Positions 1-8,500 of a DNA stretch of 16,887 bases are shown piece after piece. Within the stretch, counting starts at the first letter, position 1, and each line of letters starts with the position of its first letter. Origin of the DNA: Eggerthellaceae bacterium (lineage in GTDB: Bacteria > Actinomycetota > Coriobacteriia > Coriobacteriales > Eggerthellaceae); the NCBI GenBank assembly GCA_900753095.1, contig CAADXT010000160.1, forward strand, positions 1 through 16,887, read 5' to 3'. The notes beneath the pieces were generated by a model. The model was given only the letters and a program-made list of their open reading frames with translations. It was not told the origin of the DNA and ran no database searches. A program made the translations under genes and the position numbers.

Positions 1-192
1 AAGGTTGGTCTTGCCGTTTTCGTCTTCGAAGATGCGCAGCTTCAAGATCTTTGCCCATAGCTTTTCGGCCACCTCTTCGGTGTCTTCGGGCCCAACGCCT
101 AGAAGGATGCAGAAGCCCTGTTCGATGCTACGGGATTTCTCGCCTTCCGTGGAAACTGAAGCGGAGGTTACCCGTTGAATCAATGCGCGCAT
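1..192 (-). CDS. dtd: D-aminoacyl-tRNA deacylase (5' part, runs off window start)
   Basis: Dtd removes D-amino acids wrongly loaded on tRNA (D-Tyr, D-Asp and others) in the cytoplasm. Reading the minus strand from ATG at 192 gives 64 uninterrupted codons to the window edge, beginning MRALIQRVTSASV. Later residues include ILLGVG and KILKLRIFEDENGKTNL, which match the conserved N-terminal half of the Dtd family (usually about 145-150 residues). The start is preceded by a purine-rich GAAAGGGAAAG stretch, a modest ribosome binding site. The catalytic C-terminal part lies outside the window, so completeness cannot be judged. It is divergent from the thioesterase gene at 299. Family recognition is from sequence memory of the LRIFED block, which is highly characteristic. 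Confidence 0.93.
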   Translation of the reverse strand, partial: MRALIQRVTSASVSTEGEKSRSIEQGFCILLGVGPEDTEEVAEKLWAKILKLRIFEDENGKTNL

Positions 193-231
193 GCTTTCCC
201 TTTCTGTTATGCAACCTATGGGGTTTAAGAC

Positions 232-237
232 ATTATA
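232..237 (-). promoter_or_regulatory. Candidate -10 box for dtd
   Basis: On the minus strand these bases read TATAAT, a perfect sigma-70 -10 hexamer about 40 nt upstream of the dtd start codon. No convincing -35 box is visible at the usual distance, so this is a suggestion only. Confidence 0.35.
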
Positions 238-250
238 GTTCGTATAGCAG

Positions 251-268
251 TTCAGCTATGATACTGAA
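251..268. promoter_or_regulatory. Small inverted repeat overlapping a possible thioesterase promoter
   Basis: TTCAG (251-255) and CTGAA (264-268) form an inverted repeat with an 8-base spacer. The spacer contains TATGAT (257-262), a 5/6 match to a -10 box. It lies in the divergent dtd / thioesterase intergenic region, about 30 bases before the thioesterase start, where an operator would be expected. The arms are short, so chance is possible. Confidence 0.25.
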
Positions 269-298
269 GTATAAGATAGCGCCTGATAGGAGGAAATG

Positions 299-736
299 AT
301 GCTGGATCCTAGAATTCGCGCCTACTGCCAGGAGGACATCACCGACATCGGCGGCTTTGAGCGTTCTGAGCTGGTTGAAGTGGAGGAGGGGCGCTTCGTT
401 ATGAAGGCCTATCCTGGCCCTGATTGCGGCAACAACATCGGTACGGTGCACGGCGGGTTCTTGCTGGCTTTGGCCGACACTGCCGGTACCGGTGCAGTGG
501 ATACGTTGGGATGCGAAAACGCCACTATGTCGTTGAGCTCGAATTTTCTTCGTCCTGCGTTTACTACCGACGAGTACCTTGAGGTTGTAGGTACTGTTTT
601 GAAGCAGGGTAAGCGCGCCGTAGTGGCGGAGGTTGAAATCAAGCGCCCATGCGGCGAGCTGTGCATGAAGGCCACGGTTACCTCTGCCGTCTTCGATTCG
701 CGTATCGTCGACTTGCCCCGATTGGCCGAGGCCTGA
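299..736 (+). CDS. PaaI-family hotdog-fold acyl-CoA thioesterase
   Basis: A predicted cytoplasmic hotdog-fold thioesterase of 145 residues, the usual size for PaaI/YbgC-like proteins, which hydrolyse acyl- or aryl-CoA esters. The diagnostic segment is NNIGTVHGGFLLALADTAGTG (residues about 45-65 with either start), with the conserved HGG and the LAD aspartate used in catalysis in PaaI-type enzymes. A beta-rich second half (LSSNFLRP, VVAEVEI) fits the second half of the fold. Two ATGs occur in a row, at 296 and 299. AGGAGG at 288-293 is 5 nt from the second and only 2 nt from the first, so 299 is preferred. The substrate cannot be read from sequence. It lies upstream of dapL on the same strand, but 204 bases separate them and no functional link is evident. 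Confidence 0.85.
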   Translation: MLDPRIRAYCQEDITDIGGFERSELVEVEEGRFVMKAYPGPDCGNNIGTVHGGFLLALADTAGTGAVDTLGCENATMSLSSNFLRPAFTTDEYLEVVGTVLKQGKRAVVAEVEIKRPCGELCMKATVTSAVFDSRIVDLPRLAEA

Positions 737-940
737 ACCTAGATCTGCGTCTGTTCCGCATGGGCGCAAGCGAAGCATGCAGCGAAGCGGAAAGCGCTGA
801 GGACGCGCAATCGAAACCGCAAATGGGGGAGGCGTATTCTGCAGCCGAAATACGTTCGACATATTGCGCGCGTACAATAAGCAAGTTGAGTAGAAAGCGG
901 CACTGTGCGTTTGCCGCTTGTTTGTTGAAGGAGAATGTTC
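737..940 (+). promoter_or_regulatory. dapL leader region with hairpin next to the ribosome binding site
   Basis: This gap holds no credible gene. It has a TACAAT -10-like hexamer at 873-878 without a good -35. It also has a perfect 8-bp hairpin, AAGCGGCA (895-902) with TGCCGCTT (912-919) and a 9-base loop, which ends 8 bases before the AAGGAG ribosome binding site (928-933) of dapL. Further upstream TTCCGC (754-759) can pair with GCGGAA (787-792), but no T-run follows, so a terminator for the thioesterase gene is not obvious. Confidence 0.4.
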
Positions 941-2161
941 GTGGCTAAAGTCAACGAGAACTATGCAAAGCTTCCCGGCAGCTATCTGTTCGCGGAAATT
1001 GCCCGTCGCACGGCGGAGTACACTGCGGCTCACCCCGAGGCCAAGATGATCAAGATGGGCATCGGCGACGTAACCCGTCCGCTGGCGCCTGCCGTCATTG
1101 AAGCCATGCATGCTGCCGTCGACGACATGGCAAGCATCGAGAATTTCCATGGCTACGGTCCTGAGCAGGGCTACGATTTCCTTCGCAAGGCCATTGCTGA
1201 AAACGATTTCCGCGCCCGCGGCGTAGAGATCGATGAAGACGAGATCTTCGTATCCGATGGCGCGAAGAGCGATTGCGGTAACATCGGCGACATCCTTTCC
1301 ATCGACAACGTTATCGCCGTATGCGACCCGGTATACCCTGTGTACGTGGACACGAACGCCATGGCTGGCCGTGCCGGCGAATACGACGAGAAGGCCCAGG
1401 GCTGGACGAACATCATCTACATGCCCACCACGGCGGAAAATGGGTTCGTTCCTGCGCTTCCCGAAAAGGTTGCCGATGTGATTTACCTCTGCAGCCCCAA
1501 CAACCCCACCGGCACCGTGCTTAACGCCGATCAGCTGAAGGTGTGGGTTGATTACGCCAACGAGCACGGCTCCATCATCATGTTCGATGCTGCTTACGAG
1601 CGTTTCATCGCGGAAGAGAATGTCCCGCATTCCATTTACGAGATCGAAGGCGCTAAAACCTGCGCAATCGAATTCCGCTCCTTCTCGAAGACGGCTGGCT
1701 TCACCGGCGCACGTTGCGGCTACACCGTAGTGCCCAAGGCGCTGGTGCGCGATGGCGAGAGCCTGAACGCCATGTGGAACCGCCGCCAGTGCACGAAATT
1801 CAACGGTGCTTCCTACATCATCCAGCGCGGTGCGGCCGCCATCTACACCGGAGAAGGCGCCAAGCAGGTTGAGGAAACGCTCGACTACTACCGTGCCAAC
1901 GCCCGTGTTATCAAGGAGGGCCTTGAGCGTGCAGGTTTCGAGGTATATGGCGCTGTGAACAGCCCTTATGTATGGTGCAAGGCTCCAGAAGGCATGGGGT
2001 CGTGGGACCTGTTCACCAAGCTTTTGGAGGAAGCGAACGTTATCACCACGCCTGGTGCGGGCTTTGGCCCTTCGGGCGAAGGCTATATCCGCCTTTCCGC
2101 CTTCGGTGATGCCGAGGCTACCAAGGAAGGCGTTGCACGCATCGAAGCGCTGTTTGCGTAA
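941..2161 (+). CDS. dapL: LL-diaminopimelate aminotransferase
   Basis: DapL converts tetrahydrodipicolinate and glutamate directly to LL-2,6-diaminopimelate, bypassing the acylated intermediates of the DapD/DapC/DapE route, and feeds lysine and peptidoglycan synthesis. The 406-residue product begins MAKVNENYAKLPGSYLF, the characteristic DapL N-terminus, and has the family's normal length (about 400-410). Class I PLP aminotransferase landmarks are present: SPNNPTG (185-191), a cofactor-binding aspartate and tyrosine in FDAAYE (D216, Y219), and the Schiff-base lysine K250 in SFSKTAGFTG. The in-frame ATG at 935 lies only 1 nt after AAGGAG (928-933). GTG at 941 has a 7-nt spacing and gives the family N-terminus, so GTG is taken as the start. 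A strong terminator follows at 2187. Confidence 0.95.
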   Translation: MAKVNENYAKLPGSYLFAEIARRTAEYTAAHPEAKMIKMGIGDVTRPLAPAVIEAMHAAVDDMASIENFHGYGPEQGYDFLRKAIAENDFRARGVEIDEDEIFVSDGAKSDCGNIGDILSIDNVIAVCDPVYPVYVDTNAMAGRAGEYDEKAQGWTNIIYMPTTAENGFVPALPEKVADVIYLCSPNNPTGTVLNADQLKVWVDYANEHGSIIMFDAAYERFIAEENVPHSIYEIEGAKTCAIEFRSFSKTAGFTGARCGYTVVPKALVRDGESLNAMWNRRQCTKFNGASYIIQRGAAAIYTGEGAKQVEETLDYYRANARVIKEGLERAGFEVYGAVNSPYVWCKAPEGMGSWDLFTKLLEEANVITTPGAGFGPSGEGYIRLSAFGDAEATKEGVARIEALFA

Positions 2162-2186
2162 GCGAGAATCAGCTCTTTTGTTTAGA

Positions 2187-2215
2187 AAAGCCCGCTGCAT
2201 TGCGCAGCGGGCTTT
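2187..2215 (+). terminator. Rho-independent terminator of dapL
   Basis: A perfect 12-bp stem, AAAGCCCGCTGC (2187-2198) with GCAGCGGGCTTT (2204-2215), has a 5-base loop and is followed by CGTTTTTCC. It starts 26 bases after the dapL stop and separates dapL from the surface-protein gene. Confidence 0.93.
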
Positions 2216-2486
2216 CGTTTTTCCTGGGGCAGGAACCATTCATGTGGGAGGGGGGGTAGCTGCCCCATGTGCTTCCTTCTAGATGGGCAAACATGCAGAT
2301 TAACGCGTCGAATGAACGATTGTGCGAGTATACTGTATCGAAATAGTGGATCATTTTCGTTTCGCTCTGTACCCGGGGGTGCATTCGCACCATGTTATTC
2401 GAGCTCACGAACTTCATTTGGCTTTCACGCTAATAATTTGATTACCTGTTTAATTGGTGAATGCGAAAGCAATGGGGAGGTTCCAA
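2216..2486 (+). promoter_or_regulatory. Upstream region of the giant surface-protein gene
   Basis: No credible gene is present. The stretch becomes AT-rich towards its 3' end and holds a G-rich run, GGGAGGGGGGG (2246-2256), whose last part is seven G. A TATACT hexamer (2329-2334) could be a -10 box, but no good -35 is seen. A GGTGC/GCACC hairpin (2378-2391) is short. The gene start is set by GGGGAGG (2474-2480), 6 nt before ATG 2487. Confidence 0.35.
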
Positions 2487-2582
2487 ATGGACACAGGAAA
2501 ACCCGCCCTCGGCAAACGATTCCTGTCTTCCTTCTTCGCCCTTACGCTGGTTATGGGCTTGGTGCCCGTAAGCGCGTATGCG
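2487..2582 (+). other. Signal peptide coding region of the surface protein
   Basis: This encodes 32 residues: MDTGKPALGKRF, a hydrophobic core of about 15 residues, then VPVSAYA before Glu. It has the n-, h- and c-regions of a Sec signal peptide, with Ala at -1 and -3. It lies in the frame upstream of the G9 tract, so only a product that crosses the tract in the right register would be exported. Confidence 0.85.
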
Positions 2583-5500
2583 GAAGTGGGAAAAGCGCAG
2601 GAACAGCAAGGGCAAGAGCAGAGCGAGCAATCCGCTGCTGCATCTGGCGAAAGCGCATCAGAAGATGCGCCATCTGGCGATGTTGAACAGGGGGGGGGTA
2701 TCGTCCGATTCGAAGGGCGGTGCTTCTGCTGGTAGCGCATCAGGCGCAGAAGCGGGCACGGCGGAAACGCCGAAGGCGAGCGGTTCTGCTTCCGGCAACG
2801 ACAATGCCGCTGCAAGCAACACCGCCGCAAGCAACGATGCCGCAGCTCAGTCTGCCGATAATGGCATTGCGGTGCAGGCGGCTGTCGATTATACGGTGCC
2901 CTATAACGGTGACGACACCTTTAAGAAGAGCGATATTTATCGTCTTGTAAGGAATAATTTCGGTAGCTACGCCAGATATAAAATCAAGAGCGGAAATGTT
3001 GAAAACGAGATTACCACTTGGGTGCTTTCTGCCGATAGATTCGAGATAAGCGATTCTGGCAAATATAATGTATCGGGCACGAGCGGTTTAAGATGGTCTG
3101 CTCTTGGCACCCTTATTTTCCAGAAGACCTGGAATGCAGCTTTCTCCTTCAACATCCCCGAAGGTGGAGTAGAGGTTATCGGCTCCACTTTGAGCGACAA
3201 CGTTGTTACTGCCAATGATGGGGATACGGTCAAGTTTAAGGTTAAGGACGTCGACGGCAAAAAAGTTACCGTTAAGCGTGCCTCAAAAGATGGCTCCGAC
3301 TCCGTTGAAATGAAGGCGGATGGCGATGGCGTTTACTCTTTTACGTCCGATAAGAATTCGACGATTAAAGTTGATTACGATACCGTCAGCGCATCGCTGA
3401 CCGCGAATTTCGATAAAGGTTCAGTCGGCTCTTTCTTCATCGGTGAAGACGAGCTGTTCTCTGGCGTTCCAGTCGAAATTGCCGCAGGGTATGAGAATCG
3501 GGCAACCATAAAGCCGGAAGGCAACTACGCCATCACGTCGGTAGTGCTTAACGGTGGCGAATACAGCAACAAAGAGCTTGTTAGCGGTTCATCGTTTTCC
3601 TCCAAAGACACTCGTGCTGCAGAGGTAACCATCCCAAAGCTCGAAGCGGGTGTTTCGTATACCCTTACTGTTTCGACTGGCGAAAGCAAACTTGTCCTTA
3701 AGAACAAGCCCACAGCCGCTGTCAAGACCGTCGACTCCAGCGAGTTCGCCGATCGGGTCATCGCTGGCGCGATCGACCTGGGGTCCAGCGTTCCTTCCTC
3801 CATGAGCAAGGACGATCTGGATATCGAGTACAAGGCTGGTTTTGCCTGGTACAAGATCGATAGGACTTCGATCACCGGTCATAAGTTTGGCCAGAACGCC
3901 ACCGAGACCATCCGCATCACCTACAAGGGCAACGAGCAGTACAGCGGGCTCGACGCCGTTGAGACTCCGATCGATATCGTTGCGACCCCGACCGAAATGA
4001 ATGTGGACCCCTCTGGCGTTACGGTTCCCTTTGGTACAACTGAAAGTGATTTGAAGGCTGAGATCCTTAAAAGCATTACAGTGAAGGACGCCATTTCGGG
4101 GAAGGTCCTTGATGTAGCCGATGGTGACATTTCCCTTGAAGGCTACGATAGCCAGAAGGCTGGGGAGCAAGCCGTAACGGTGAAATTTAACGGCTCCGAT
4201 TCGTACAATCCTTGTCAGGCGGATGCAACCGTTGTCGTTGCGGAAGCCCCTACGGCAACGCTCAATGCGGAGTTCGATAACGCAACGGTAACTGCACTCG
4301 GTAACCCCCTGAATGCAGGCGATAACAAAATTCTTGCCGGCAAAGAGGACGGTAGCCTTGTTGTTGCGCCCGTTGGCGTCTACGCCGTAACGTCGGTGAA
4401 ACTTGATGGTGAAGAGCTTCTTGCCCCAGACTCTTTTAAAGACCATGTTGCAACGGTTTCCCTGCCTGCTTTTGATAAGGGATCTACCCACAACCTCGTT
4501 GTCGAAACCAAGGAATGCAAGCTTACGGTGAAGGACATCCCTTCGGCGGCTGTTAGGAACGTCGATTCTTCGTTGTTTGAGCAGCGTGTGATTGACGGCG
4601 TTCTTGATTTGGAGAACAGCGTTCCTTCCAACATTAGTGCGTCTGAACTCGAGATTACCTATCTTGCTGGTACTGGATTGTTTACCGGTGAGGATTGGGA
4701 GGCTCTTGACTTCGAGCCGAGCACGTTGCAGAAGTTGACGCACCACAAGTTCGGTACGCAGGAAAATGAGAAGATTCGTATCAAGTACAAGGGCAACGCC
4801 CAGTACTGCGAGCTGAGCACGGGCGATAGCCTTGAGATAAGTACCCCCGACGGCCGTCCTACGGTTCAGATGGCAACTGTTCGCGATTCTGCTTGGGTTT
4901 ACAACGACACCGACGAAAACGTTGATGCCGCCATCAAGCAGGCCGTTATCGATAGCAAGGAAGGCTTTGGCCTGACTATTACCGATGAAGCGGGCAGCCC
5001 AATCGAATATTCCGCCGATAACATCACGGTTACCGGTTATAAGCACGAACTTGGTACGTACACGGTTTCGGTAACCTACACCGATCCTGCGGAAAAGTAC
5101 CAACCCACCACAATTGAAGGCTTGCAGCTGGAAATCAAAAAGGTTCCTTCTGCGCAGTTCACTGCTACGTTTAACAATGCAATGGTGAAGGCGTATGACT
5201 TTGAGCTTACTTCTGGTCAGGCTACCGATATTCCTTCCGGCAAGCCTGGTGATGTTGTGGTAACGCCTGATGAGGGCTACGCCGTAACCAAGGTTGAGTT
5301 CAACGGCGAAGATATTTCTTCCAAGATGGCCTTCGATGGGGGCACCCATGCGGCAACCATCAACATGGATGCTCTGGAAACCGACAAGAGCTACACCCTT
5401 ACCGTTGAAACCAAGAAAGTAGCTATCGCAACGAAGGCTGGTGCCTCGGCTGCGGTTCTGGGCCTTACCACTCCTGCAAAGATCAAGCAGCGCGTTATCG

Positions 5501-8500
5501 AGGGCGTAGTCGATTTCGATAGCTCGGTCCCTTCCGAGATGAGCGCCGATGACTTGACTATCGAGTACAAGGCTGGCTCCACGAATGCAAGCTGGAAACC
5601 GCTGGACTATACCCCCAGTGCTGCCGAAAAGTTTATTGGCTATAAAAAGTTCGGGGAAAGAACCAACGAAACCATCCGCATCACCTATAAGGGCAACGCC
5701 CAGTACTGCGAAGTGAAGAGCGAGGAGATCTCTGTCGCCATTGTCGACGGCCGCACGCCCACGCATTTGGCGGTGGCCGACTCGATCACGGTTAAGTACG
5801 CACCTGAAGATGATCTGAAGGCAGCAATTCGCGCAAGCCTGAACCCGCAGGTGTTCAATGACGAAACGGGCGAGGCTATCGAGTTCAAGGACGATGAAAT
5901 CGAGGTTGATTACACCGATTTCAAACGTGAAGTGGGCACTCAGCATGTAACCGTTAAGTACAAGGGCAACGAAGAGTTCAAGAACTGCGAGCTTAAAGAC
6001 GTGGCCATTAAAATTACCAAGGGCAACGCCAAGGTTACGGTGAACTCGCAGAACATTTCCTATGGTCAGACGCCCGATACGCTGGTTTCCGCCACTCCCG
6101 AAGAGGCGAAGCCTATCTATATTATTGGTGGCATTGACGGTAACGGTAATGCCTACGTGAGTATCGACTTTAAGTCGGTAACGGTGAACGACTTGGCTGG
6201 CAAGGATATTCCGCTTGTTGGCGACTGGTCGCTGCAAGATGTTGTGATAAGCGTGCTTGGAGGCAATGAATTCTCTGCAAACAAGCTGTTGGGCAGCCTC
6301 GATAAAGTAGAAAAGCTCCTTTCTTCGACTCTTGGCGTTCAGGATGCAGCGGATGTGGTTGCTGGAATCCGTGAAGCCATCGAGGCTATCGGCAAGGTTG
6401 CGCCGGGTGTGATGGATTCTACAATTGTGCTCAGCGGCACTCCTACTGAGGCCGGCGTGTACACCATCGCCGCTATCAGCGTTAACCCGAACTACAAGAC
6501 CTCGGTTGCCTTGGGTTACCTCACTATTGCCCCTGCTACCGAAGACGTGGAACTTATCTGGAACGAGGAACTTTCCTCCAAGAACCTGAGCCTCGATGAT
6601 GCAGCAGGCTTCGACTTCGGCGTAAAGGCATGGCAGGGCGAAACTGATGTGACGGGCAAGGCGAACGTAAAGGTTCGCTTCATCGGCACCGACTACGACG
6701 GCAATGCCTACAACAGCACTGAGGCTCCCACCAAGCCTGGCTACTATTCCCAGATGGCTTCCATCATTGGCGGCAATTACTTTGCCAAGCCAATTGCGCG
6801 TAACTTCAATATCTTGCGCGAGGATAGCCAGCTGGCGCTTTCCTTCGACGGGCAAACCGGCTCCAAGCAGGAAACAGCCTACGATGGCGAGCAGCCAAAA
6901 CTTGAAGTAACGGTTAGCGATGCTGCGGGCAACCCCATTAAGGTTGACCAGAGCGCGCTTTCTGTGGGCTTTGCAGGCCTTACTGCCAACGGCAAGATCT
7001 ATGCAAGCTCCAAGGTTCCCACTGAAGCAGGCGAGTACCTGGTTTCGGCTACCTTCCTGGGCGATGCAACGCACGGAGTTTCCTCCTTCAATGGTAGGCT
7101 GACCATCAAGGCATCTGAGGTTGAGGTGTTCCTGCCCGAGGTGCATACCATCTACGGCGATGAAATTGAGCATGATACCGAAGCCTTCTCGCAGATTGGC
7201 GGTGGCTATATTGCCCAGGCCGATAAGGACGCTATCCGTTCTGGCGTAACGTGCGAATGCGCTGATGGCGCCACGGTAAGCGGCAGCCCCTACCTGGTAA
7301 CTGCGAACATCCCCGATAGTGTTAAGAACAACCGTAACTACAAGGTCACCGTTTCCGGCAAAGCCGAGGATGGCGTGCATGGCTTGCACTACATCGAGAA
7401 GCGCCATGCAAGCGTGACGATTGCTAATGCCTCTAAGGTCTATGGCGGTGAAGACCCTGCGTTCGAGTTCACGGTGTATGACAAGTATGACGGTACCAAG
7501 GATGAAGAATTTGCCGACCAGGCCGCCATTGCTCAGGAGCTGGGTATTGCGGTGACCCGTCCCGACAAGGGCACGGAAATCGGCGAAGCGAAGGGCGAGC
7601 ATAAGCTGGTTGGTTCGTGGAACAACAACGCGAACTACACTCTTTCGTTCAACGACGATGCAACGCTCACCATTGCAGAACGCTCCATGCGCGTAGAGAT
7701 TCAGTCGGCCTCCAAGTACTATGGCGACGACGACCCCGAGTTCACCTACAAGGTGTTCGATACCTCAGTTCCCGGAACGGAAACCGAGATTATCGACCAA
7801 ACCGAGATTGCAAAGCTCGGCGTTTCGGTAACGCGTGCTGAGGGCAATGATGCGGGTACGTATGCTTTGAAGGGCGATTGGACTAACAAGAACTACGCTG
7901 TTAGCTTCAATACCGATGCCAAGCTGACCATCAATGCTCGTCCCATGAAGGTTGCCATCAATCCTGCTTCCAAGATTTATGGCAACGTGGACGATCCGTT
8001 TACCTACACGGTGTACGACGCAACCACCGACCCGGCAACCGAGTGCCGTGACCAGGAAGGCATTGCCAAGACGCTCGGCATCGCAATTACGCGAGCCCAA
8101 GGCGAGGATGCTGGTGAGTACGCTTTGAGCGGAACGTGGAACAACGATAATTACAAAGTGGACTTTACCGATGCCAAGTTCACCATCAACCCGCGTCCTA
8201 CGCGCGTGGACATTGCCAACGTTACCAAGGTGTATGGCGAAAAGGACCCTGCTGTTACGGGCTTCACCTACAAGGTGTTTGACACTGCGGTAAGCCCTGA
8301 AGCTGAGTACACCGATTCCAAGACTATTGAATCGATGGGCATTACCATTTCTTGCGGCAAGCACTCCGAAGATGTTGGCGAGTACAACCTGGTTGGTACG
8401 TGCTCCAACGGGAACTACGAGGTTACCTTCACTGGCAAGCTCACCATTACGCCTGCCACGGTTACGGTTAAGCTGCCCAGCATCGAGTCGGTGTATGGCG

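Noticed and set aside
233..2239. 668-codon open frame on the minus strand
   Set aside because: It is antisense to the thioesterase and dapL, runs through the dapL terminator, and its translation has no coherent domain. It is open only because codons that would give reverse stops are rare in these genes.
3589..7602. 1,337-codon open frame on the minus strand inside the surface-protein gene
   Set aside because: Mirror frame of a repetitive, codon-biased gene; the translation shows no recognisable domain or signal and no ribosome site was seen.
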